Numbered from the stretch's first letter, positions 8,866-18,176 are shown. The stretch: DNA of 64,000 bases from Kushneria konosiri (GCF_002155145.1 NZ_CP021323.1:434001-498000); one strand, 5' to 3'. Numbers and translations: made by a program. The notes: generated by a model from the sequence alone, not told the origin.

Positions 8866-10005
8866 TCAGGCCTCGCGTCGAAAGGGCAGCATGGCAGCTG
8901 CCTCAAGACGCATCTGCTGCATGACCGTCTCTTCACGACCCAAAAACTCGGCTACGGCGTCACGAAATCTGTCGTGAGCCAGCCAGTGCAATGAACGTGT
9001 CGCAATTGGCTCGAACCCTCGGGCAATCTTGTGCTCACCCTGGGTGCCCGGGTCAAAGCGTGAAAGGCCTGATGCCAGACAGTGCTCGATGCCCTGATAA
9101 TAGCAGGCTTCAAAATGCAGGCAGCTGGCGTCAACCTCGCTGCCCCAGTAGCGCCCATAGAGCGTAGTCGACCCACGCAGGCACAGGGCTGCGGCGACGG
9201 GTCGCGACGTCTCTTCCAGTGCCTGGATCAACACCAGGGCGTCGGGCATGTCCTTGAGTAGCTGATAAAAGAAATCGATATCCAGATAGCCGCGCTGACC
9301 ATGCTCCAGATAGGTGATCTGATAGCAGCGATAGAAATGCTCAATGGCCGTCCGGTCGATTTCACGACCGGTCAGACGGCGCATGACCAGCCCCTGTTCC
9401 GCCACACGGCGGCGCTCGCGACGTACTTCCTTGCGCCGTTTCGAGGTCATGGCGGCCAGAAAACCTTCAAAATCGCCATAGTCACGATCAAACCAGTGGT
9501 ACTGCATGCCGCTGCGTTCCAGCAGATCAGGCCAGCGCCGACGCCATTGCTCGGCAAGTCCGGCTTCCGGAAACAACAGATGCCATGACACCAGACCGGC
9601 GCTTTCCAGATGCTCTGCCATCATGGACAGCGCGTCATCGGCATCAATGTCACTCGATACCAGCAGGCGCGGCCCCGTAGCAGGCGTAAAGGGAATGGCG
9701 CTTAACTGCTTGGGATAGTACTGCCCACCGGCGCGCTCCCAGGCATCGGCCCACTGCCAGTCAAAGACATACTCGCCCCAGGAGTGATCCTTGAGATAGC
9801 GCGGCATGGCACCAACCAGTCGGTCATCCTGCCAGAGGGTCAGGTGGTGCGGGGTCCAGCCGGTGCGCGAACAGACCGCACCGGTTACTTCCAGGGCGTT
9901 GAGAAACTCATGACGAATGAAGGGATAGTCCGAACCTGCCAGCGCATTCCACTGCTGCGCATCGATATCGGCCATTGCACCGATATCGCGAATATCGAGA
10001 CTCAT
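8866..10005 (-). CDS. FemAB-like / GNAT-fold acyltransferase (PF04339 type)
   Basis: A 379-aa cytoplasmic protein resembling the family annotated as peptidoglycan biosynthesis/recognition protein. Features seen: a conserved start FIRHEFLNALE near residue 29, WGEYVFDWQWADAW near 81, the charged stretch SKRRKEVRRERRRV, and a C-terminal DPGTQGEHKIARGFEP that is very typical of this family. It probably transfers an acyl or aminoacyl group to an unknown acceptor; no substrate can be named. Length matches the family. The start ATG at 10005 is close to the divergent pncB promoter region. Confidence 0.78.
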   Translation of the reverse strand: MSLDIRDIGAMADIDAQQWNALAGSDYPFIRHEFLNALEVTGAVCSRTGWTPHHLTLWQDDRLVGAMPRYLKDHSWGEYVFDWQWADAWERAGGQYYPKQLSAIPFTPATGPRLLVSSDIDADDALSMMAEHLESAGLVSWHLLFPEAGLAEQWRRRWPDLLERSGMQYHWFDRDYGDFEGFLAAMTSKRRKEVRRERRRVAEQGLVMRRLTGREIDRTAIEHFYRCYQITYLEHGQRGYLDIDFFYQLLKDMPDALVLIQALEETSRPVAAALCLRGSTTLYGRYWGSEVDASCLHFEACYYQGIEHCLASGLSRFDPGTQGEHKIARGFEPIATRSLHWLAHDRFRDAVAEFLGREETVMQQMRLEAAAMLPFRREA

Positions 10006-10154
10006 GGCGCTTCTCCAGCCAGGTGCATGATAAGGGTACAGGATAGAAGGCTCTGACGTGCCGGGGTCAGGTCTTGCGTCAATGCTTCGGGATGGAGTCA
10101 GCGTATCGGCTGCGCTATGCTGTCAAGCTATCGTTTAAATGGCCATCAACAGAG

Positions 10155-11336
10155 ATGCCGACTCGCTCAATGCTGCATTCGATCCTTGATAATGACTTCT
10201 ACAAGTTCACCATGCAAAACGCCGTGGTGAAACTGTTTCCCAACGCTCATGCACGCTACAGCTTCATCAATCGTGGCGAGCATGCCTTCCCGCCCGGTTT
10301 TGGTGAACGGCTCAGGGAGCAGGTAGATGCCATGGCCGCGCTGCGGCTGACCAGCGAAGAGCGCCATTTTCTGGAGGTCACCTGCCCCTATCTCGACCCG
10401 ACCTATCATGATTTTCTGGAAGGCTTTCGCTACAAGCCTCATGAGGTCACCATCGAGCAGCACGGCGAGGTCCTCAGCGTCACCATCGAAGGACTGTGGT
10501 ATCGCACCATCCTCTGGGAAGTACCGCTGATGACGCTGATCAGCCAGATCTGGTATGAGATGCTCGACGAAAAGCGTGACAGCGATGAGCTGGTAGCTCA
10601 GCGCACACGCGAGAAAATCGAGCATTATGGCGAGCTGGGCGTGCGTATTGCCGAGTTCGGTACCCGCAGACGCCACTCCTACGAGGTCCATGACCTGGTG
10701 GTCAGCACCCTCAAACGCTATGGCGGCAGTACCTTTACCGGCACCAGCAACGTTCACATGGCGCATCGTCATGGGGTCAAGCCATTGGGCACGCACGCTC
10801 ATGAATGGTTCATGTTCCATGCTGCCCGTTTCGGCTTCAAGATGGCCAATACCCTGGCGCTGGAAAACTGGGTGGAGGTCTATCGCGGCGATCTGGGCAT
10901 CGCACTGTCGGATACCTTTACCACGCAGGTCTTTTTCGAAGGCTTCGACAAGATGTTCGCCAAGCTCTTTGATGGCATTCGCCACGACAGTGGTGACCCG
11001 ATCGAATTTGCCAAGGCAACCATCGATCACTACGAGCACTACGGCATCGACCCGCGCAGCAAGACCATCATCTTTTCCGACGCCCTCGATACCCACAAGG
11101 TGGAAAAGATTACCCGCTTCTGTGAAGGCCGTATCGGCATGTCGTTTGGCATCGGCACCAACTTCACCAACGATGTCGGTCTCAAGCCGATGAACATGGT
11201 GGTCAAGATGACCGAAACCCGACCCGAGGGCGATCAGTGGCTGCCGGTCGTCAAGCTTTCAGACATTCGTGCCAAAAACACCGGGGACCCGGGCATGATC
11301 CATCTGGCCCGCCGCATTCTATCCCTGCCTCACTAG
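10155..11336 (+). CDS. pncB: nicotinate phosphoribosyltransferase
   Basis: Makes nicotinate mononucleotide from nicotinate and PRPP (NAD salvage). Diagnostic segments are LHSILDNDFYKFTMQNAV at the N-terminus, GTSNVHMAHRHGVKPLGTHA, the latter before HEWF with the catalytic-loop His, RHDSGDP, and FSDALDTHKV near the C-terminus. The frame is open from a TTG at 10074, but homology to PncB starts only at MPTRSMLHS, so I use the ATG at 10155, giving 393 aa. No strong Shine-Dalgarno is visible before it, which leaves the start uncertain. It ends at a strong bidirectional terminator shared with the convergent hydrolase gene. Confidence 0.93.
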   Translation: MPTRSMLHSILDNDFYKFTMQNAVVKLFPNAHARYSFINRGEHAFPPGFGERLREQVDAMAALRLTSEERHFLEVTCPYLDPTYHDFLEGFRYKPHEVTIEQHGEVLSVTIEGLWYRTILWEVPLMTLISQIWYEMLDEKRDSDELVAQRTREKIEHYGELGVRIAEFGTRRRHSYEVHDLVVSTLKRYGGSTFTGTSNVHMAHRHGVKPLGTHAHEWFMFHAARFGFKMANTLALENWVEVYRGDLGIALSDTFTTQVFFEGFDKMFAKLFDGIRHDSGDPIEFAKATIDHYEHYGIDPRSKTIIFSDALDTHKVEKITRFCEGRIGMSFGIGTNFTNDVGLKPMNMVVKMTETRPEGDQWLPVVKLSDIRAKNTGDPGMIHLARRILSLPH

Positions 11337-11372
11337 ACGCCCTGCCCGCTCGCCCGAGCCATTGATGAAAGA

Positions 11373-11406
11373 GCGCCGGCACGATAACTCAATATCGTGC
11401 CGGCGC
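11373..11406. terminator. bidirectional terminator hairpin
   Basis: A perfect 14-bp stem (GCGCCGGCACGATA and its complement) with a six-base loop, between the convergent pncB and dienelactone hydrolase genes. The T-run is short on both sides, but the stem is very stable. Confidence 0.75.
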
Positions 11407-11444
11407 TTATTTGTGAATACACAATCCTGTCTGCCGGTGATCGC

Positions 11445-12284
11445 CTACTTGGCGCTGGGCTGTGGCGCGGCAAAGACCTTGTTGAACACGTTGAGCATGA
11501 CCTGCCAGCTGGCAGCATCAGCTGCGGCATTGTAAGCCAGCGGCAGATCGAATTCGCGGGCCTTTGCATCAACGTAGGGATTGGTAAAGGCATGCATGGC
11601 ATTGGGGTACTGAATCAGCGTGGCCTCGGTCTCCACCCCCTTGAAGGTATCCAGCAGGGACACCAGTGCCGACTGCTCGACCATCTGATCCTTCAAGCCA
11701 TTCTGGATGATCACACGTCCATCGAAATGGCTCGGGGTTTCAACGACCTGCCCCGGACTGCCGTGAAAGCTGACGGCCGCCTTGAAGGGCATACCATCCA
11801 GCGCTGCATTGAGAGCAACTCCCCCACCAAAACAGTAGCCGATAATGGCCATGCGCGAGGCATCCACACCCTGCATGTCCTTGAGCGCGTTGATGGCCGT
11901 CTCGAGATTGCTCCGAGCACCGGCCCAGTCACTCATGACGGCCTTTGAAAAGCTTCCGGCCTCATCAGGATGCGTGGCCGTCCTGCCGCTGCCATACATG
12001 TCGACAGCAAACGCCACATAGCCGAGTGCGGCCAGCTGCTCGGTCCGCTGTTGAATGTAGTCGCTCAGCCCCCACCACTCATGCACCACCAGTACGAGCG
12101 GGCGCTTGCCTTCCTTTTCGGTGTCCCGCGCCAGATAGCCGGTGTACTGCTCACCATCAACGCTATAGGTCAGCGTTTGCGTTTCAACCGTTGGCCCGAT
12201 TCGTCCCGGCGTTCCTTCATCACCCAGAGCACTGGCGCTGGCCAGCACCAGGCCCATACCAACTCCCAGAAACATGGTTCTCAT
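11445..12284 (-). CDS. secreted dienelactone hydrolase family protein
   Basis: An alpha/beta hydrolase of 279 aa with an N-terminal signal peptide (cleavage near ASALGDE). The DLH-type catalytic Cys is in IGYCFGGGVAL, and the Asp (GLKDQMV) and His (NAMHAFTNP) follow at the expected places. The oxyanion region is VVHEWWGLSDYI. Cys in place of Ser as nucleophile is characteristic of dienelactone hydrolases. Export to the periplasm suggests a role on an external ester rather than classical chlorocatechol degradation, and no aromatic-degradation genes are near. The start ATG at 12284 follows GGGGGA; an upstream frame to 12326 lacks a ribosome site. Confidence 0.85.
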   Translation of the reverse strand: MRTMFLGVGMGLVLASASALGDEGTPGRIGPTVETQTLTYSVDGEQYTGYLARDTEKEGKRPLVLVVHEWWGLSDYIQQRTEQLAALGYVAFAVDMYGSGRTATHPDEAGSFSKAVMSDWAGARSNLETAINALKDMQGVDASRMAIIGYCFGGGVALNAALDGMPFKAAVSFHGSPGQVVETPSHFDGRVIIQNGLKDQMVEQSALVSLLDTFKGVETEATLIQYPNAMHAFTNPYVDAKAREFDLPLAYNAAADAASWQVMLNVFNKVFAAPQPSAK

Positions 12285-12387
12285 GAAATCCCCCTGCGCT
12301 GTTGTAAGAGCGTTATGTGACATCATTGTTATTGGCAGTATAAGACAGGATACATAATGAGAGGGCCGCGCTGCCTGACATCATGAG

Positions 12388-12420
12388 AAAAGGGGCTTCG
12401 CCGGTCACGGCGAAGCCCCC
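12388..12420 (-). terminator. rho-independent terminator of the small unknown gene
   Basis: Stem GGGGCTTCGCCG/CGGCGAAGCCCC (12 bp), loop of four, followed by TTTT reading leftward. It lies 30 bases past the stop of the gene at 12449. Confidence 0.75.
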
Positions 12421-12448
12421 TTTCAGAAACACACCTGCAGTGAATAAC

Positions 12449-12829
12449 TCAGGCGCGGCGCTGCTCGGCAAGAAGCACGGGTTCCTTGTCAGACGTTTGT
12501 CCGGCATCGGCGTCCGTTACAGCAGCCCCTTTGGCCCGGGCTGCAGCATCCCTTGCAAGGCTTGCCCGAACCAGATCACGAAGCTGGTCACAGGTGATGA
12601 TAATGCGCTCTGCGCGGGGCTGCCCCTGCCAGATCACATCAATGACAGGATGCTCTCGCGTTTGATCGATACCCACAATACGCCCCTGCCGTTCCCGACG
12701 CGCATCCCTCAGTGTTGATCCCAGAAGCTGATGCACGCCGCTGACACATTGTTTCCTGGATACATATGGCATGGCTGGCTGACCTGTTGCTGCCATTGGA
12801 CGGCAGTCATTTCGGGTGCATTGCTGCAC
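12449..12829 (-). CDS. small protein of unknown function
   Basis: An open frame of 126 codons that I do not recognise. It has no signal peptide or membrane segment and is rich in Arg, Ala and Gln. The middle part (STLRDARRERQGRIVGID, then RIIITCDQLRDLVRASL) looks like a compact globular domain with a C-terminal helix, followed by an Ala- and charge-rich tail. A real gene is supported by a good terminator just downstream and by codon use like its neighbours. The N-terminus is uncertain: the ATG at 12772 (MPYVSRKQ) is a plausible start that would shorten the protein to 107 aa. It is transcribed alone. Confidence 0.5.
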   Translation of the reverse strand: MQQCTRNDCRPMAATGQPAMPYVSRKQCVSGVHQLLGSTLRDARRERQGRIVGIDQTREHPVIDVIWQGQPRAERIIITCDQLRDLVRASLARDAAARAKGAAVTDADAGQTSDKEPVLLAEQRRA

Positions 12830-13008
12830 GCAGAAAGCTAATTCAAGGTTGACAATTTATTCGAATTGGATAGCAACCCTAACATAACCAACTGATCAGA
12901 AGACAGGTTATTTGTCAATTAAATTGTCGCCATAATGCGACACCCTGACATTCCCGGCTTCATTGATGATCATCAGGGCATTCTTCATGCCCTGATGCTG
13001 GTTCGATA

Positions 13009-13689
13009 TCAGCGCACGTCTGCCATTCGATCAGCCAGTTCATCGAGGCGATTGACTTCAATATTGGGCGCCAGTGACGGGTCTTCTATCAGCGCGGTCG
13101 GATCGCGATGGATCCAGGCGGCGTTCAATCCCACGTGGCGCGCGCCCTGAATATCCCAGTTGTTGCTTGAAACAAGCCAGGTGTTGTCATGACTCACGTC
13201 CATTCGACGTACCAGATGGTGATACACCACCGGGTCGGGCTTGAAGCGCTTGATATCGTCGACGCTGACCATCGCTTCAAAATGACGAAAAATACCTGCA
13301 TTTTCGAGCACCTGTTGCATGGCCTTTTCAGTCCCGTTGGAAAACGCCACACAGCGATAGCCGGCGGCGACCAGTGACTTGAGCGCACCATCGACCTCTT
13401 CAAAGGCCGGAAGGCTGGCATAGGCATTCATCCAGTCATCGCGGGTGCTGGAGGCCACCTCGACACCCTGTGCGGCAATGGCCACATCCAGAGCATCACG
13501 CGTACAGACCGAAAATTCGACATAGCGCCCCATGAGGCCCCGACGAAAGGACAGCTGCAGCTGGCTGGCGCGCCACTGGGCTGCCACGCTTTCCGCCTGT
13601 TCGCCAAGCGTTGGGCGCAGGATGTCAGCCATGGCGTATGGATTGATCAATGTGCCGTAGACATCAAAGGCCAGTAGTGTTTGTGTCAT
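13009..13689 (-). CDS. haloacid dehalogenase, type II (HAD superfamily)
   Basis: A 226-aa HAD hydrolase. Motif I is FDVYGTL with the nucleophile Asp, motif II Ser/Asn in CVAFSNGT, motif III Lys in KRFKPDPVVY, and motif IV SSNNWDIQGA. The SSNNWD form and the FDVYGTL box are typical of L-2-haloacid dehalogenases, which hydrolyse 2-chloro- or bromo-acids to 2-hydroxy acids. The ATG at 13689 follows GGGAGGAG. Substrate range in vivo is unknown. It lies downstream of gap, after that gene's terminator, so it has its own transcript. Confidence 0.85.
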   Translation of the reverse strand: MTQTLLAFDVYGTLINPYAMADILRPTLGEQAESVAAQWRASQLQLSFRRGLMGRYVEFSVCTRDALDVAIAAQGVEVASSTRDDWMNAYASLPAFEEVDGALKSLVAAGYRCVAFSNGTEKAMQQVLENAGIFRHFEAMVSVDDIKRFKPDPVVYHHLVRRMDVSHDNTWLVSSNNWDIQGARHVGLNAAWIHRDPTALIEDPSLAPNIEVNRLDELADRMADVR

Positions 13690-13729
13690 GTCTCCTCCCT
13701 GAGAACGTGAGATCACAAAATGCGTTGTC

Positions 13730-13753
13730 AAAAAAGGACGCCCGGAGGCGTCC
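13730..13753 (-). terminator. rho-independent terminator of gap
   Basis: Stem GGACGCC/GGCGTCC with a four-base loop and six Ts, reading leftward, 40 bases after the gap stop codon. Confidence 0.8.
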
Positions 13754-13793
13754 TTCAGATCGATCATACAGCAATGATGCTGCAGGAAGCGGT

Positions 13794-14795
13794 TTAAAGC
13801 GTTTTACCCATGGCCAGCGCCGTGTCCAGCATACGGTTGGAAAAACCCCACTCGTTGTCGTACCAGGCCAGAACCTTGACCAGCTTGCCGTTGACACGTG
13901 TGTGATTGGTGTCAAAGGTCGAAGAACTGGGGTTATGGTTGAAATCGATCGACACCAGTGGCTTTTCGTTGATGTTGAGCACGCCCGATTTGGCAGCGGC
14001 ATCACGCATGATCTGATTGATCTCGTCACGGCTGGTCTCACGTGAAGCCGTGAAGGTCAGATCGACCACTGAAACATTGATGACCGGGACACGAATGGCA
14101 AAACCATCCAGCTTGCCATCCAGCTCGGGCAACACCTTCGCCACGGCAGAGGCTGCCCCGGTTTTGGTCGGGATCATCGACTGGGTGGCACTACGCGCAC
14201 GGAACGGGTCGGAATGATAGACATCCGAAAGGTTCTGATCGTTGGTATAGGCGTGAATGGTATTCATCAGGCCGGTTTCGATACCCACGGTATCGTTGAG
14301 GGCCTTGGCCACCGGCGCCAGGCAGTTGGTGGTGCAGGACGCATTGGAGACGACCGTGTGACCGGCTTCCAGTACCTGTTCGTTGACACCAAAAACGATG
14401 GTGGCATCGGCATCACCGCTCGGCCCGGAAATCAGGACACGCTTTGCACCTGCTTCGATGTGCTTGGCTGCAGCTTCGCGCTTGGTGAAGATACCCGTGC
14501 ATTCCATGACCAGATCAACGTTCAGATCGCCCCAGGGAAGTTTGGCCGGATCACGCTCGGAGAGAATGCGCACACGATCACCGTTGACGGTGAAACTTTC
14601 ATCGTCATGAGTGATTTCAGCATTGAAATGGCCATGCGTGGTGTCGTTTTCCAGCAATAGCGCATTCAGCGCAGGGTCGCCCAGATCATTGATGGCCACG
14701 ACTTCGATCCGGTCACGATAACCACTTTCGTAAAGCGCGCGAAAGGTGTTACGACCGATACGTCCGAACCCGTTGATTGCGACACGAAGCGTCAT
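13794..14795 (-). CDS. gap: glyceraldehyde-3-phosphate dehydrogenase, type I
   Basis: Oxidises and phosphorylates glyceraldehyde-3-phosphate. The 333-aa sequence has the NAD-binding start [17 protein letters not shown], the catalytic Cys in [13 protein letters not shown] near residue 155, the His in [10 protein letters not shown], and the C-terminal [13 protein letters not shown] strong site AGGAGGAG precedes the ATG. It sits beside glk and near eda/zwf, the usual neighbourhood for the gap copy that serves the Entner-Doudoroff pathway in pseudomonads and relatives. An erythrose-4-phosphate dehydrogenase (Epd) is a close relative, but the context favours Gap. Confidence 0.93.
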   Translation of the reverse strand: MTLRVAINGFGRIGRNTFRALYESGYRDRIEVVAINDLGDPALNALLLENDTTHGHFNAEITHDDESFTVNGDRVRILSERDPAKLPWGDLNVDLVMECTGIFTKREAAAKHIEAGAKRVLISGPSGDADATIVFGVNEQVLEAGHTVVSNASCTTNCLAPVAKALNDTVGIETGLMNTIHAYTNDQNLSDVYHSDPFRARSATQSMIPTKTGAASAVAKVLPELDGKLDGFAIRVPVINVSVVDLTFTASRETSRDEINQIMRDAAAKSGVLNINEKPLVSIDFNHNPSSSTFDTNHTRVNGKLVKVLAWYDNEWGFSNRMLDTALAMGKTL

Positions 14796-15282
14796 GTTTT
14801 CTCCTCCTGCGATTTTGGATAAAGCTCATCACCGACAGGTCAATGAGCCGCAATTCTCTCGGTTTTCGGCCCCCGGATGTCTAACGTGGGGTTGTTTTTT
14901 ATGACCTCAATGGCCCATTTCAGGAAATGGTTTGCCCGATTATCCATGATTGATCGAGCAGACACCTGCCTTTCAGCTTGCCACCATTTGATACCCGACC
15001 AGTCTGGCCCCGTATGACGGATTACGCCAGACTCCATCCAGGCGAGTCGCAGGTTATCTCCCCTTCCTGCTTCGAACAGAATACGTCAGCCCGGATAATT
15101 TCCAAAAAGAACGTGAATCGTGTCAAACAAGGCGCAACCCGGTAAAGTCCTGCCTATATGACATGCCTTATCCTGTGCAAACACCTCGCATCAGCATGTC
15201 GCCCTGATGACTGATATTCTGGCGGCATCGATGAGCAGGATTTGTTTCAAGGACTTACAGAAATTCAGGAGTACCATCCGCC
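14796..15282. other. divergent intergenic region between gap and glk
   Basis: 487 bases without a credible gene. It must hold the promoters for gap (leftward) and glk (rightward). On the minus strand TTGACC followed 16 bases later by TATCCA is a weak candidate promoter just before gap. I searched for the HexR-type palindrome known from this pathway in pseudomonads and did not find one. Confidence 0.4.
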
Positions 15283-16245
15283 ATGACACGCCCCGCCCTG
15301 GTCGGTGATATCGGTGGCACCAATGCCCGCTTCGCTCTGGTAACCCCCGGCGATTTCGATCTGCACGATATCCAGACGCTGGCCTGTGCCGACTACGCCA
15401 ATCTCGATGAGGCGGTCGACGCCTATCTTGCCGGCATTAACAGCGAGCGACCGAACGAAGCCTGTCTGGCCTTTGCCTGCCCGGTACATGATGATGAAAT
15501 CAAGATGACCAACAATCCATGGCGCTTCTCGAAAAGCGACATGAAGCAGCGGCTCAAGCTGGATAATTTCAAGGTCATCAACGACTTTACCGCCATGGCA
15601 CTGGGTCTTCCCCACATTCCTGATGAGGATCTGGTCAATCTGGGCGATGGACACAGCGAGCCCGGACGAGCACGTCTGGTCATCGGGCCCGGCACCGGCC
15701 TTGGCCTGGCAGGTCTGGCCCCCAGTCAGCGCTTCTGGATTCCTCTCTCTGCCGAAGGTGGCCATGCCAGCTTCGCACCGGTTGATGACTTCGAGATTCG
15801 TCTGCTGCAGTGGTTCCGGGGCCGTTACGGCCGCGTTTCGATCGAGCGCGTGCTGTGCGGCCAGGGGCTTTTGGACATCTATACGGCCATGTGCGAGTTT
15901 GAAGGTCATGAATGTACCCTCAGCACACCGGCCTGCGTCAGCGAGGCCGCTCGCGGTGAAGAAGACGCAGTGGCCCGACAGGCCGTTCTGCGCTTTTGCA
16001 AGATTCTTGGCGATGCCACCGGCGATGCAGCCCTGACACTGGGCGCTCGCGGCGGCGTTTATCTTTGCGGGGGGATTCTGCCCCGTATTCTTGATACGCT
16101 ACGGATCAGTGATTTTCGCAAGGCCTTTGCCGACAAGGGACGCATGAGCCCCTACAATGCCGATATCGCGACCTGGGTAGTGACCGCCAAATGGACCGGA
16201 CTGCTGGGCGCTGCCGAAGCACTGCACAACGAGGAGGTAACATGA
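15283..16245 (+). CDS. glk: glucokinase
   Basis: Phosphorylates glucose to glucose-6-phosphate with ATP, feeding zwf. The bacterial Glk family is recognised by the phosphate-1 motif GDIGGTNARFAL at residues 8-19, INDFTAMALGLP, the glucose-binding EGGHASFAP, and GPGTGLGLAGL. Length (320 aa) is normal. AGGAG lies 11 bases upstream of the ATG, a long spacing. The last codons overlap the mutarotase gene (ATGA), and the aldo/keto reductase homologue follows within six bases of that gene, so these three form an operon ended by a strong terminator at 18005. Confidence 0.93.
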   Translation: MTRPALVGDIGGTNARFALVTPGDFDLHDIQTLACADYANLDEAVDAYLAGINSERPNEACLAFACPVHDDEIKMTNNPWRFSKSDMKQRLKLDNFKVINDFTAMALGLPHIPDEDLVNLGDGHSEPGRARLVIGPGTGLGLAGLAPSQRFWIPLSAEGGHASFAPVDDFEIRLLQWFRGRYGRVSIERVLCGQGLLDIYTAMCEFEGHECTLSTPACVSEAARGEEDAVARQAVLRFCKILGDATGDAALTLGARGGVYLCGGILPRILDTLRISDFRKAFADKGRMSPYNADIATWVVTAKWTGLLGAAEALHNEEVT

Positions 16246-17111
16246 TCCCGGATGCACTGAGCGAGCTTTTATCGGCCACGCAGGGGCAGCGTGATGCGAC
16301 CTGGCAGGGCCGCTCGCTACTGGTCATCAACGATGACTGGGGAGAGCTCATCCTGTCCCGTCATGGTGGCCACCTGCTGCACTATGCACCGGCCGGGGAG
16401 CGGGGCTGGCTCTGGACGACATCAACGCCCAAGGCACCGCCGGAAGCCCTGCGCGGCGGTGTACCGTTGTGCTGGCCCTGGTTTGGTGAGCCCGAGGACG
16501 GCAATGGTCCGATGCATGGCCTTGCCCGTACCGCCCAATGGCGCATTGATGCCGTGGACGAGGACGTGGAAGGCGGTGTTGAAATCCACCTTTCTCCCGA
16601 AACGCAGCTGCATGACACGCTGGCGCCTCGACTGGTCATTCATGCCAACGCCCAGCGGCTGGCCATGGAGCTTGTTACCGAGCACATCGGTGAGACACCG
16701 ATACGTTTGACCCAGGCCCTGCACGCCTATTTTTCGGTACCGGACACCCATCAGTGTCGCATCGAGGGATTGGGCGGCGCCCGCTATCTGGACAAGCTGG
16801 CCGACTACGCCGAAGCTGAACAAAATGGCGTACTGGGCATTCGCGGTGCGCTGGACCGCATCCATCACTCCAGCCGACCGCTGGTGCTTGATGACGGTCA
16901 TAGACGACTGAGAATTGCCAAGCAGGGTAGCGACTCTACCGTGGTCTGGCATCCGGGTGACAAGCTTCCAAGCGATGTTCCGGAACGCGAACGCCTGAAC
17001 TTCATCTGCATCGAACCGGCCTGCACCCGGCTGGACCCGGTCTGGCTTGCCCCCGGGGCACAGCACGTCCTGTCGATGCACATAAGTCCTGAATCCCCCG
17101 CTCAGGAATAA
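16242..17111 (+). CDS. D-hexose-6-phosphate mutarotase (YeaD-like aldose-1-epimerase family)
   Basis: Interconverts the alpha and beta anomers of glucose-6-phosphate, which helps supply the beta form that Zwf uses. The 289-aa protein shows LRGGVPLCWPWFG near residue 70, HGLARTAQW (His of the active site), and QALHAYFSV with the second conserved His. The start ATG at 16242 is preceded by GGAGG and overlaps the glk stop, so the frame that opens earlier (16191) is not used. Coupling with glk fits a role directly after glucose phosphorylation. Confidence 0.87.
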   Translation: MIPDALSELLSATQGQRDATWQGRSLLVINDDWGELILSRHGGHLLHYAPAGERGWLWTTSTPKAPPEALRGGVPLCWPWFGEPEDGNGPMHGLARTAQWRIDAVDEDVEGGVEIHLSPETQLHDTLAPRLVIHANAQRLAMELVTEHIGETPIRLTQALHAYFSVPDTHQCRIEGLGGARYLDKLADYAEAEQNGVLGIRGALDRIHHSSRPLVLDDGHRRLRIAKQGSDSTVVWHPGDKLPSDVPERERLNFICIEPACTRLDPVWLAPGAQHVLSMHISPESPAQE

Positions 17112-17116
17112 GCCTG

Positions 17117-17980
17117 ATGAGCATGACAGCCGCGCCCTTTGTGATCGGCCTGCGCCAGCTTCCGTACTACGATAGCCTGCAAACGCCCGAAGCGTTGGCA
17201 GGCTGGTTCCAGCAACGCCTTGAAGAAGGGCTCTGCGAATTCGGCCACAGCGATCTCGAGAAAGGCCATGAAGGCCTGCTGGGGCAGGCCATCAGGCAGC
17301 TCCCGTCAGATCAGGCCCGAAAGCTCTGCTTCGACATGAGCGCCGGCGTAGTGCCGGCCCGCCAGAACGATGACCGCTTTGGTGCCAAATATTACGATAC
17401 TCGGCCCGAGTATCTTGACGGGATCGTGAATCGCACGCTGAAGCAGCTGGGCATCGAGCAGCTCAATACCTTCATGCTCATGCGCCCCGACCCCTTGATG
17501 GATGTCGAGGCCACCGGACGTGCGCTGGATGCCATCGTTGAAAGCGGACGCGCTCGCCAGATTGGCGTGGCCAACTTTCTGCCCGCCCAGTGGCGACATC
17601 TTCAGGCCGCCATGAAGACGCCGCTGGCCTGTCAGTACATGGAGATGTCGATCGCCCGTAGCCAGATGCTCTTTGATGGCATGTGGGACAGCATGCGGCG
17701 CGACAACATGTCGGGTCTTGCCGGCTCTCCGCTATGGGGCGGTCGCATTTTTGAAAACCAGCTGGGACAGATGCTCAAGACCATGGCCGATACTCACCGG
17801 GTCAGCCCTGCCGGTATCGCCCTTGCCTGGCTTCATACCATCCCGGGACAGCCCAGAGCCGTAGTGGGGACGCTGCGCTCGGTTCGACTGCAGGCACTGG
17901 CGCACGATGCCGGCCTGACGCTGAGTCGACCGGAGTGGTTCGCTCTACTGGAAGCCGTACGCGCCTATCGCGTGCCCTGA
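17117..17980 (+). CDS. aldo/keto reductase homologue without the catalytic tetrad (YdhF-like)
   Basis: An AKR-fold protein of 287 aa, similar along its length to YdhF-type reductases: RPDPLMD, IGVANFLPAQW and a C-terminal AWLHTIPGQPRAVVGT are well kept. The four residues that do chemistry in AKRs are not. The Asp and Tyr of the D-x4-Y-G element correspond to Gly and Glu in EFGHSDLEKGH; the Lys region reads CFDMSAGV; and the His expected before RPDP is Met (FMLMRPDP). Reduction by the usual mechanism therefore seems impossible. It is the last gene of the glk operon and might bind a nucleotide or sugar as a regulator. The fold assignment is firm; the role is unknown. Confidence 0.75.
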   Translation: MSMTAAPFVIGLRQLPYYDSLQTPEALAGWFQQRLEEGLCEFGHSDLEKGHEGLLGQAIRQLPSDQARKLCFDMSAGVVPARQNDDRFGAKYYDTRPEYLDGIVNRTLKQLGIEQLNTFMLMRPDPLMDVEATGRALDAIVESGRARQIGVANFLPAQWRHLQAAMKTPLACQYMEMSIARSQMLFDGMWDSMRRDNMSGLAGSPLWGGRIFENQLGQMLKTMADTHRVSPAGIALAWLHTIPGQPRAVVGTLRSVRLQALAHDAGLTLSRPEWFALLEAVRAYRVP

Positions 17981-18004
17981 CACCTTCTTTTCTCGAGCTT
18001 ATTC

Positions 18005-18038
18005 AAGGCTGCCCGTTTCGCGACGGACAGCCTTTTTT
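18005..18038 (+). terminator. rho-independent terminator of the glk operon
   Basis: Stem AAGGCTG-CCGT/ACGG-CAGCCTT with one internal mismatch and loop TTCGCG, followed by six Ts. Confidence 0.85.
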
Positions 18039-18068
18039 ATCGACTCACGCCAGCGCAACGTCATGACC

Positions 18069-18099
18069 AAAAAAAGCCCGCCTCAAAAGTGAGACGGGC
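18069..18099 (-). terminator. rho-independent terminator of eda
   Basis: Stem GCCCGTCTCA/TGAGGCGGGC with one mismatch and loop CTTT, then seven Ts, reading leftward. It lies about 75 bases past the eda stop. Confidence 0.75.
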
Positions 18100-18176
18100 A
18101 AAACAACAGCCGAGGCTGCCGAGAGAGCCGGTAGCAGCAGGGTCATGAGTGCTCTGCCGTCTGATGTTTGGTGTCT

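Noticed and set aside
10167-11096. 309-codon open frame on the minus strand
   Set aside because: Antisense to pncB; a by-product of codon bias in a GC-rich gene.
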